A stretch of DNA of 64,000 bases from JAHEFT01 sp963766195 (GTDB lineage: Bacteria > Pseudomonadota > Gammaproteobacteria > Xanthomonadales > SZUA-36): assembly GCA_963766195.1 (NCBI GenBank), contig CAVXYY010000001.1, positions 62,001 through 126,000 of the forward strand, written 5' to 3'. The notes beneath the pieces are model-generated. The model had not been told where the DNA came from, did not search any database, and saw only the letters and a program-made list of their open reading frames with translations. This document shows, piece after piece, positions 36,440-43,400 of this stretch. Position 1 is the first letter of the stretch. The number at the start of each line of letters is the position of its first letter. The translations under genes were made by a program, and so were the position numbers.

Positions 36440-36575
36440 TAACACCCGCCCGGACCGCAAGAGTAAAACTCTCATTTTGGGTGAGAAAATGGATGCGACC
36501 ACGGATTTTCGCTCGAACCTTTCCAGGCGTACGGGTTAGGATATCGCCGGGTTACTGCTATGGGCTGGAACGCTT

Positions 36576-37736
36576 TTGAACAAAATAGGGCTGACGCTGA
36601 AGAGCAAGTTGCCGGGGGTGGGCACGACCATATTCGCGATCATGTCGAAAATGGCGAAGGACTTCGGGGCAATCAACCTGTCCCAGGGGTATCCGGATTT
36701 CGATGGTCCGCCTTTGTTGCGGGAACGTGTGACCTGGCACATGGCGAATGGCCACAATCAATATGCGCCACTGGCCGGCGTGCCGGACCTGCTGGAGCAA
36801 ATAGCGCGCAAGGTGGAAATACTCTATGGCCATTCTGTGGACCCGGCGAGACAGGTGGCTGTGACGCCCGGCGCCACGGAAGCTATCTACTGTGCGATCA
36901 CGGCCGTGATCGGGCGTGGGGACGAGGTCATCCTTTTCGATCCGGCCTACGACACCTACGAACCCGGTATCCGGCTGAACGGCGGCCAGGCGGTGCGCAT
37001 TCCACTCGAGTACCCGGATTTCCGGATTGACTGGCAGCGTGTCAAAGAGGCAGTGACTGATCGCACGCGCCTGATTCTGTTGAACAACCCCCACAACCCA
37101 TCGGGTGCAGTATGGTCGGCTGAGGATATCGAGGGGCTGCGGCGGGTGATTGAAGACACGGATGTTCTACTGCTGTCGGACGAGGTCTACGAGCACATCA
37201 CCTTCGACGGCAGACCGCATCTGAGTCTGCTTCGATATCCGGACCTGGCCAGCAGGGCGTTTTGCATTTCGTCCTTCGGCAAAACCTACCATGCGACCGG
37301 CTGGCGTGTCGGATACTGCGTGGCTCCGGCGCCGCTGATGGACCAGTTTCTTCTCATCCACCAGTACATCAATTTCAGCACCAACACACCCCTGCAGTAT
37401 GCAATCGCCGACTTCATCCGGGACTGCCCGCAGTTCCACGAAGAACTCAGTGGTTTCTACCAACAAAAGCGCGATCTGTTTTGCCGCCTGCTGGCTGAAT
37501 CGCGGTTTCAGCTGCTGCCCTCCGCGGGCACCTATTTCCAACTGGCGGACTACAGCGCCATCAGTGACGCGAAGGACACAGAATTCGCGATAACCCTGAC
37601 CCGCGAGCACCAGGTTGCCGCAATTCCGGTGTCGGTATTTTATGACCACCCGCCGCGGCAGTGCGTGTTGCGTTTTTGCTTCGCCAAGAACGACCACACG
37701 CTGACGGAGGCAGGAGCCCGTTTGGCCGCTGTTTAG
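36576..37736 (+). CDS. Methionine-type aminotransferase (YbdL-like, class I/II PLP)
   Basis: 386 residues, fold-type I PLP aminotransferase. The N-terminus matches YbdL (SKLPGVGTTIFAIMSKMAKDFGAINLSQGYPDFDG). VTPGATEAIYCAI, the NNPHNPSGAVW loop and LLSDEVYEHITFDG follow, then the PLP lysine in SSFGKTYHATGWRVGY. YbdL prefers methionine and 2-oxo-4-methylthiobutanoate. A role in methionine salvage is the likeliest reading, though kynurenine-type aminotransferases are close relatives. No ATG is in frame; TTG at 36576 with GGAACG upstream gives the expected N-terminus. Confidence 0.88.
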   Translation: MNKIGLTLKSKLPGVGTTIFAIMSKMAKDFGAINLSQGYPDFDGPPLLRERVTWHMANGHNQYAPLAGVPDLLEQIARKVEILYGHSVDPARQVAVTPGATEAIYCAITAVIGRGDEVILFDPAYDTYEPGIRLNGGQAVRIPLEYPDFRIDWQRVKEAVTDRTRLILLNNPHNPSGAVWSAEDIEGLRRVIEDTDVLLLSDEVYEHITFDGRPHLSLLRYPDLASRAFCISSFGKTYHATGWRVGYCVAPAPLMDQFLLIHQYINFSTNTPLQYAIADFIRDCPQFHEELSGFYQQKRDLFCRLLAESRFQLLPSAGTYFQLADYSAISDAKDTEFAITLTREHQVAAIPVSVFYDHPPRQCVLRFCFAKNDHTLTEAGARLAAV

Positions 37737-37737
37737 T

Positions 37738-37771
37738 ATCAAAGAGGGAAGTTCAATCTGACCCCTTTGAT
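37738..37771. repeat. Imperfect hairpin carrying a GGGGTCAGATT arm
   Basis: ATCAAAG (37738-37744) pairs with CTTTGAT (37765-37771), with further partial pairing inward. The minus strand of the right arm reads AAAGGGGTCAGATTGAACTT. GGGGTCAGA-type ends are familiar to me from insertion or RAYT-type elements; this link is recall, not proof. It sits between convergent genes and could also end transcription from both. Confidence 0.4.
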
Positions 37772-37792
37772 CCTGGTCTTTTCTCAGCGAGA

Positions 37793-38575
37793 CTACTCCT
37801 GGCCGTTCCTTCCGCCGAAAGGCTTACCTCCGTCAGCTTCCTCCAGGTATTGGTCGATTTGCTTGCGGTGCTCGTCCAGCACCTGGCGGGCTTTCTGCAG
37901 CTCCTTTTGCATTTTCTTTTCCAGCTTGGCGTAGTCTTTCTCTTTAAGCGGCTCCAGGAACTCGATCTTGAATGGGCTGTAGCCCGTGCATTCCATTCCC
38001 ATGCTGGACATTTCCATGTAGTACTCACCGGTGATGAACTCGTCGGTCTCTACCTTGTAGGCACCATCGAAGATCACTTTGGCGCCGTCTTTTTCGCCCG
38101 GAGCGACGCCGAAGAACAGGCAATCCCGTCCGCGATCCATGATCACGTCCTCTCGCTGCTTCTCGTAGGCTTCGGAGAAGATGGTTGAGCAATCGTCATT
38201 CAAAATCCAGATCGCTCCGTCGTTTATGTCCTTGCGATTGTCCTTTCGCTTGATCCCGAGCACGTTGCACTCCATGTAGCCCTCCAGATTCGTGACTCTC
38301 CAGACTCCGGCTCTCGGGCACGTACAAGCGGATGGGTCTCTGGATTCGCGCCCCCCAACTATCTGCGTTGAGTCGCATGCTCCAATGTGGTCGCCATGGT
38401 CCAAATGAGTACTAACCGCATTTTCGCTGATGGTTATGGTATGTGCATTCTCGGGATTTCCAGGAGGTATGTGGCAGACATCCACTTTGGCCTCTTGCGC
38501 CATTGCACCAGGTACATAGAGTCCTGCAATTCCGATACAACAATGCATGAAAAAAAGTACGTTTCTATTTGTCAT
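37793..38575 (-). CDS. Secreted protein with CHIPPGNP/HGD Cys motif, function unknown
   Basis: 260 residues with a clear Sec signal (MTNRNVLFFMHCCIG...PGAMA, cleavage near residue 26). The mature N-terminus holds VCHIPPGNPENAHTITISEN followed by VSTHLDHGDHIGAC. This small Cys/His motif recurs in secreted proteins of marine and soil bacteria, where its function is not established as far as I know. The middle is Cys-containing and acidic (ILNDDCSTIF, GRDCLFFGVAPGE). The C-terminal 60 residues are a charged coiled coil (DYAKLEKKMQKELQKARQVLDEH) with a Gly-rich end. AAGGA lies upstream of ATG. No neighbour explains it; convergent with the aminotransferase. Confidence 0.75.
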   Translation of the reverse strand: MTNRNVLFFMHCCIGIAGLYVPGAMAQEAKVDVCHIPPGNPENAHTITISENAVSTHLDHGDHIGACDSTQIVGGRESRDPSACTCPRAGVWRVTNLEGYMECNVLGIKRKDNRKDINDGAIWILNDDCSTIFSEAYEKQREDVIMDRGRDCLFFGVAPGEKDGAKVIFDGAYKVETDEFITGEYYMEMSSMGMECTGYSPFKIEFLEPLKEKDYAKLEKKMQKELQKARQVLDEHRKQIDQYLEEADGGKPFGGRNGQE

Positions 38576-38702
38576 TGTTTTTTCCTTTTCCTGATTGCAT
38601 GCAATCCATCGCTAACCGTTCCTTTGGAAAGTATAGCCCGCCGGAACTTTTAGGGGGCGAAGTTTGTGGGATTAGCGGAGAATGCGGTGATAAACCGGCT
38701 AC

Positions 38703-38831
38703 TTTGCCCACCGTAGATACCAACAGGTACTGAAGGTTGCCCGCACTATCGCCGGCCTGGACGGCGCCGATAGTATCAATCAGAACCATCTGGCCAAAGC
38801 AATCGGATTCAGGCAACCAGGGAGATTGTGA
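38703..38831 (+). pseudogene. Remnant: C-terminus of a second ComM/YifB-like gene
   Basis: In one frame, 42 codons from 38703 to TGA at 38829-38831 read FAHRRYQQVLKVARTIAGLD, then GADSINQNHLAKAIGFRQPGRL. This is the C-terminal helix pair of YifB/ComM proteins; compare QRILKVSRTLADLESLEAIGE in the complete comM at 34922. The frame is closed by TAA at 38691 and no ATPase core lies upstream. It is not a simple duplicate of the nearby comM: the residues differ at many positions, so it came from a different copy. Confidence 0.6.
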
Positions 38832-38956
38832 TTTAGTGCGCAAATCACCGGCAGGGCGAAGTCTTCCATATTCAGACTATTGGCAACTTTCCGTTTTCCT
38901 GGATCAATTAGAGAACAACGGTCACATGCGGAGACCCGGAGGCTGTAAATCAAAGC

Positions 38957-40792
38957 CTAAAGGTCATATATCAAAACAAGCGATGTGGTCAGGGTCAACC
39001 AAAGCAGTATCGCGAGTGGCAAGCCAACACGCACAAAGTCGCCGAAAGTGTAGCCGGCGGCATTCATGATGATCAGGTTGGTCTGGTATCCCATGGGCGT
39101 GACGAAGCTCAGGTTTGCGGAGAACAGAACAGCCAACACAAACGGCTCCATTGGCAACCCCAGGCTTTGGGCAACGCCTATGGCAATGGGCGTACCGATC
39201 ACCGCGGCTGCATTGTTTGAAACGATATTGGTAAGAATCCCCATCATCAGCATGACGCCTGCCAGAACCACCGAGGGTGGAGCACCAAATGTCGCTGCAA
39301 CGAAACCATTGGCGATCAGGTCGGCCCCACCTGTTTTCATGAGCGCAGCACCCATGGCCAGAGATGCCACGATAATGAGGATCACCCGCGTGCTCAGGGC
39401 GTTAATCGCTTCTTTCCAGCTGAGGCAACCGGTCACGATGAGAACCAGGCAACCGAGCAGGGCACTTGCCTCGATCGGCATTATCCGGAATGCCGCCAGC
39501 ATTACCACCGACACCATGACCACCAGTGCCAAAGGGGCTTTGCGAGTACTTGGTAGAGTTTCGACGCCGTCCAGAATCAGAAACTCCCTGGTTTTCTTCA
39601 GCGTCTGCAGGTTTTCTGGCGTGGACTGGACCAGCAATACGTCTCCCACCTGCAGATCAATTTCATCCAGGCCAGGGCTCTTGCGAGTTCGTAAAGCCGT
39701 CAGCCGGTGCAAGGCCAGCAGTCGCAAGCCATAACGGGTCCACAAGCCTGCATCCCCCAGGGGTGTGCCAACCAACTCCGAAGTCGGGGTAATTGCGACT
39801 TCGGCCAGTTGCTGGCCTTCACGGGTCAGCGGGTGGTTCGCATCCACGGCGTGGTCGCCCGAAAACAGGGTTCCGCCGATGCGGCGGGCAAATTCTCTTA
39901 GCTGGGCCTGGGTATCGGTTACCGTGAGGCGATCACCTGAGCGCAGAACAACGTCTGGAAACGGAGTAATCAGTACGCCCTTGCCACGCTGAATCGTTTC
40001 GACCTTGACGCCTGCTGCCGCCCGTAACATGGCGACGGAAAAGCTGCGGCCCACGACCGGGCTGCTGGGGCCAAGCCGCACCTGAGCAGTGTACAGTCGC
40101 GGCACCAGTTCGTTGCTTATGGGCGCCTGGCGCGGCGGCAGCAACCGTGGTATCACCAGCCACAGGTAAGGCACCGCAAACAGCATGGCTATGGCGACGA
40201 CGCCGACGAAGTCGAACATTTCCAGCGGCATCATGCCCATGTCCGCTGCCACCGCGACCACCAGCAAGTTGGTGGATGTGCCGATGGTGGTGGACATTCC
40301 GCCCAGGATGGCGGCAAACCCCATGGGCATGAGCAGGCCGGAAGGCGGTGCCCCGGTGCGTTGCGCGACACCCATGAGAATAGGCAGCATGAGTACGACG
40401 ACCGGAGTATCGTTGATGAACATGCTGAGGCAAATTGTGAACAGGATGGTCAGCAGCATGGAGGCCGCCGGCCAGGTTCGCCACAGGCTGGCCAGCAGGT
40501 TGCCGACGGGTTTGAGTCCGCCGGTTCGAATCAAGCCCTCACCGACGATCATCAAAGCGCAAACAGCAATCAGCGCCTTGTGCCCGAAACCCAGGAGAAA
40601 ATCACTCGGCGACAGTAGCGATCCTTCGGGCAGCTCGTAGGGAAACAACCAAAACCCCGCAACCAGGGTAACAATGACAAACAGGCTGGTGGTTTCAAAA
40701 GGGATCCGTTCCCGGGTAAACATGACCAGACTGATCAGGATCAGGATCATGACGGCTATGGCGTGCGGGTAGCCTTGTACAGCGTCGATCAT
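38957..40792 (-). CDS. SLC13-type permease with RCK_C (TrkA-C) domains
   Basis: 611 residues. N-terminal membrane helices with the ion-transporter motif MFINDTPVVVLMLPILMGVAQ and GGMSTTIGTSTNLLVV. A cytoplasmic middle of two TrkA-C/RCK_C domains follows (about residues 215-400; VVGRSFSVAMLRAAAGVKVETIQRG, VVLRSGDRLTVTDTQAQL, DLQVGDVLLVQSTPENLQTL). The C-terminal membrane half repeats the motif (TNIVSNNAAAVIGTPIAIGVA, FVTPMGYQTNLIIMNA). This is the architecture of the SLC13/YbhI-like and sulfate/dicarboxylate permeases of marine bacteria; the substrate is unresolved (sulfate, dicarboxylate or other anion). A monocistronic gene with a perfect palindrome 28 bases upstream. Confidence 0.88.
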   Translation of the reverse strand: MIDAVQGYPHAIAVMILILISLVMFTRERIPFETTSLFVIVTLVAGFWLFPYELPEGSLLSPSDFLLGFGHKALIAVCALMIVGEGLIRTGGLKPVGNLLASLWRTWPAASMLLTILFTICLSMFINDTPVVVLMLPILMGVAQRTGAPPSGLLMPMGFAAILGGMSTTIGTSTNLLVVAVAADMGMMPLEMFDFVGVVAIAMLFAVPYLWLVIPRLLPPRQAPISNELVPRLYTAQVRLGPSSPVVGRSFSVAMLRAAAGVKVETIQRGKGVLITPFPDVVLRSGDRLTVTDTQAQLREFARRIGGTLFSGDHAVDANHPLTREGQQLAEVAITPTSELVGTPLGDAGLWTRYGLRLLALHRLTALRTRKSPGLDEIDLQVGDVLLVQSTPENLQTLKKTREFLILDGVETLPSTRKAPLALVVMVSVVMLAAFRIMPIEASALLGCLVLIVTGCLSWKEAINALSTRVILIIVASLAMGAALMKTGGADLIANGFVAATFGAPPSVVLAGVMLMMGILTNIVSNNAAAVIGTPIAIGVAQSLGLPMEPFVLAVLFSANLSFVTPMGYQTNLIIMNAAGYTFGDFVRVGLPLAILLWLTLTTSLVLIYDL

Positions 40793-40820
40793 GATGGACC
40801 TACACCATTGTCTCCCGTCA

Positions 40821-40838
40821 CGCGCTGGCGCCAGCGCG
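40821..40838. promoter_or_regulatory. Perfect 18-bp palindrome upstream of the permease
   Basis: CGCGCTGGCGCCAGCGCG is identical to its reverse complement. It lies 28 bases before the permease ATG on the minus strand. It could be an operator half-site pair or a hairpin at the 5' end of the mRNA. No partner regulator is encoded next to it. Confidence 0.4.
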
Positions 40839-40973
40839 GGGGGTCAGCGTTCCAGAAGGGTGGAACTGTCCTGGTGAAAGTGTGACAGAAACTTACCGCT
40901 GCTGACAGGAAATTGAATATGCTGCCATGCCCCGGTTCCCAGGGTTCTTCCCTGGAGATATGCTCAACCGATA

Positions 40974-41225
40974 ATGCCCATTAACGCAGCCGCCTTGAAC
41001 GCATGTACCGTTACAAGCGACCGTTTCGCGGGGACCCATGGGTCGCCCTGGCGCTACGACACCTTCGTCCCGGTCATTTTCGCCGGGGCCGGAATCGAGC
41101 CACAAAAAGTCTATCGGGAAATCCACACCATTGACGTGGCTCCAACCCTGGCAGCCATTGCGGGTACCAAGCCGCCCTCCGGGACCCGCGGCGAGGTTCT
41201 CGTCGAGGTCCGGCAGGGTCGTTGA
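40974..41225 (+). pseudogene. Remnant: C-terminus of an alkaline phosphatase/nucleotide pyrophosphatase-like protein
   Basis: 83 codons end at TGA 41223-41225. FAGTHGSPWRYDTFVPVIFAG is the conserved C-terminal metal-site segment of the PafA-like alkaline phosphatase superfamily. HTIDVAPTLAAIAGTKPPSG is its closing helix. A complete enzyme has about 500 residues; nothing similar lies upstream and the region before 40950 holds no recognisable coding. This is therefore a truncated leftover, possibly still read as a short ORF from ATG 40974. Confidence 0.65.
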
Positions 41226-41249
41226 TGCCGTGAATTATCGGGCCAGTTA

Positions 41250-42092
41250 CTATTCCGGGCAGGCCGGTTCTTCGTGTATCTGATCAGTAATTTCTTGTTC
41301 GGGTGCATCAACGTCCCTTCCGACAAGCTCTACCACGACCGTTTTGCCCTTGAGTTCATCCACCATCGCCAGCTCGCCGGAAACGCCGTCGTTGCAATAG
41401 AACTTATGCTCTAAGTGGCCAGGCTCCAGCGGTGTCCACTCCTTGGTCTTCATGCAGACTTCTTCATCCACCAGCTTGAACGTCAGTACTTTGCCCCAGT
41501 CTTCCGCTTCGTCCGCGTAGAATTCCTGTTGGTAAAAGTCACCCTTATCCGGATCGCCCGGTAACACGATGCCGGCTTCGGCTCCGTCACATCCGGCAAC
41601 AAAGGAACCACTTTTGTCTTCTCCATTGTAGGTGTCTTCACCCAGGTACCAGATATTTTCATCCACGTCCTGGGCATACCAGTCATAGGTTGATTCGGCA
41701 GCCTCGGGTTCTGATTCCATGAAAGCCTGGAAACCCTCAACGGTCGGATCAGACTCACACTCTACATCGACCCATGAACGGTCGAGAATGATGCGTGCTT
41801 CCACTGCCAGATAAGGCGCATCGAAATCGTGGGTGTACGAACCCATCACTTCCATGAGGTTCCACTCGCATTCATCCGGTCCTTCGGCGAAATAGAGGTA
41901 GTTGAGGTACCCGTCATCCGGCGCCAGGGTCCACCAGGGATTGGTGATGTATTGGGAATCTTCAAAAGTGGTCAGCCCGAAAGCTTCCGGGCCGGTATCC
42001 ACCAGCCCGCCGGCCTGCAGCGTATTGACTGATGCCAACAGCAGCATAATGGTCGCCGATACGTGAAACGTTTTTTTGAACCCGTTGTTCAT
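41250..42092 (-). CDS. Secreted acidic Cys-containing protein, unknown function
   Basis: I do not recognise this protein. From ATG 42090-42092 (GGGAGA upstream) it has 280 residues with a Sec signal ending near NTLQA. The mature part is strongly acidic with eight or so spaced Cys (GPDECEWNLMEVMGSY, SWVDVECESDP, VAGCDGAEAG, DEEVCMKTKEW, HKFYCNDGVSGE, EEPACPE). That pattern is compatible with periplasmic disulfides. LYFAEGPDECEWNLMEVMGS and beta-rich segments (LAVEARIILDRSWVDVE, KTVVVELVGRD) suggest a beta-sandwich. Like the other secreted protein at 37793 it has no functional neighbour. Confidence 0.7.
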   Translation of the reverse strand: MNNGFKKTFHVSATIMLLLASVNTLQAGGLVDTGPEAFGLTTFEDSQYITNPWWTLAPDDGYLNYLYFAEGPDECEWNLMEVMGSYTHDFDAPYLAVEARIILDRSWVDVECESDPTVEGFQAFMESEPEAAESTYDWYAQDVDENIWYLGEDTYNGEDKSGSFVAGCDGAEAGIVLPGDPDKGDFYQQEFYADEAEDWGKVLTFKLVDEEVCMKTKEWTPLEPGHLEHKFYCNDGVSGELAMVDELKGKTVVVELVGRDVDAPEQEITDQIHEEPACPE

Positions 42093-42473
42093 GTCATGTT
42101 CTCCCATTTGACGGTTTTACAAACCCGCAAGTTTTGCTTCATTGTTCTTACAGCCTGTGCTGCATTCACTCTGAAAATAGACCATGCATGCTCCGGTTCT
42201 TGTACTTGCCTTGCATCAGTTCGCAGGGCCCATACCGTTAGCTGGGCAACTATAAGCCCAGCCGTGAAGAATTTGTGTTATCGAAAAGTTATCAGCTTGG
42301 TAAGGAGAGATGGTTTTGAATCCGCTCATCGCATCCAAACAGATAACCATTAGGGTGGAGTAAGCGAAACGCCCCTGGTTTCCGTATCCAATGACGTACA
42401 TGAAGAACTTGCGCAAGCTTTGTCGAGGATTTGATTGCGGTAAAAATCAGGGATGATATGCTTGAAGTTCGCA
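42093..42473. other. Intergenic stretch, 381 bases
   Basis: No open frame that looks coding. It holds a 7-bp inverted repeat GCTGGGC/GCCCAGC (42241-42247 and 42256-42262, 8-base loop) without a T run. It also has GGTGGAGTAAGCGAAACGCCCC (42354-42375), which loosely resembles a dispersed intergenic repeat seen in Proteobacteria. The promoters of both flanking genes should lie here; I could not place them. Confidence 0.4.
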
Positions 42474-43288
42474 ATGACACACTTACTCAAAACCATCATC
42501 GTAGACGACGAGGCGCTGGCCCGGCGCGGCCTCAAGCTGCGCCTGTCCCGCAGAAACGACATCGAGGTTGCCGCAGAGGCCCGCAACGGCCGCGAAGCCC
42601 TGTCCACTGATTCGCGAGCACCGGCCCGACCTCGTCTTCCTGGATATCCAGATGCCGGGCATGGACGGGTTCGACGTGTTGCGCGCGCTGCAACCGGACG
42701 AAATGCCTGCCATCGTTTTTGTCACCGCCTATCGACAACTATGCCATCAAGGCGTTCGAAGCCAATGCGCTGGACTACCTGCTCAAGCCGATCGAGGACG
42801 ATCGGCTGGCCGATGCGCTTGACCGGGTGAACCAGAACCTGAAACAGAAACAGGCGCTCAAACACCGCAACTCCCTGTTGAAACTGGTCGGTGACATCAC
42901 GGGCGAGCCGGTGCGCAGCATGGAGGAACTGAACGCACGCGGGCTGCAGAAACTGAAAAAAAAGGAAATCCCCAAGCTGGCGATCAAGGACGGCAGCCAC
43001 ACCACCTGGATTCCACAGGACAAGATCGAGTGGATTGATGCCGCCGGTGATTACATGTGTGTCCATTCTGGCGGGGAGACACACATCATGCGCATGACGA
43101 TGAAAAAGCTGGAAGACTCCCTGGACCCCGATTACCTGCAACGCGTTCATCGTTCGACGATCATCAATATCCACCAGGTAAAGGAGATGCAGGCCCACAT
43201 CAACGGCGAGTATTTCCTGACCCTGAATTGCGGGCATACCGTCAAAATGTCCCGGACTTACAAAGAGAAACTCCGGTATTTCGGTTAA
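42474..43288 (+). CDS. LytTR-family response regulator (two frameshifts)
   Basis: The receiver domain opens LLKTIIVDDEALARRGLKL (acidic pair DDE). After an extra base near 42604-42607 it continues in the next frame with PDLVFLDIQMPGMDGFDVLR (phospho-acceptor Asp) and IVFVTAY. After an extra C near 42733 it resumes as DNYAIKAFEANALDYLLKPI (Lys of the LKPI switch). A linker helix leads to the C-terminal LytTR DNA-binding domain (IEWIDAAGDYMCVHSGGETH, LQRVHRSTIINIHQVKEM, KMSRTYKEKLRYFG). The reconstructed length of about 270 is normal. No histidine kinase is adjacent. The gene directly precedes the RND pump genes and is a good candidate for their regulator. ATG 42453 is an alternative start. Confidence 0.87.
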
Positions 43289-43400
43289 ACCCCTTCGCTT
43301 TATCGAGCCGTTGATTCGAATCGTCTCAACCCATTACTAACGACACAACCTTCTTTGCCTCACAACCGTCTAATGTTTCCAGACAGACGGAGGACGCTGA

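Noticed and set aside
38737..39069. 110-codon plus-strand frame before the permease
   Set aside because: Out of frame with the ComM remnant it overlaps and partly antisense to the permease gene; basic low-complexity product.
42241..42262. 7-bp inverted repeat as terminator or attC-like site
   Set aside because: No T run on either strand, no integrase or conserved core sites nearby.
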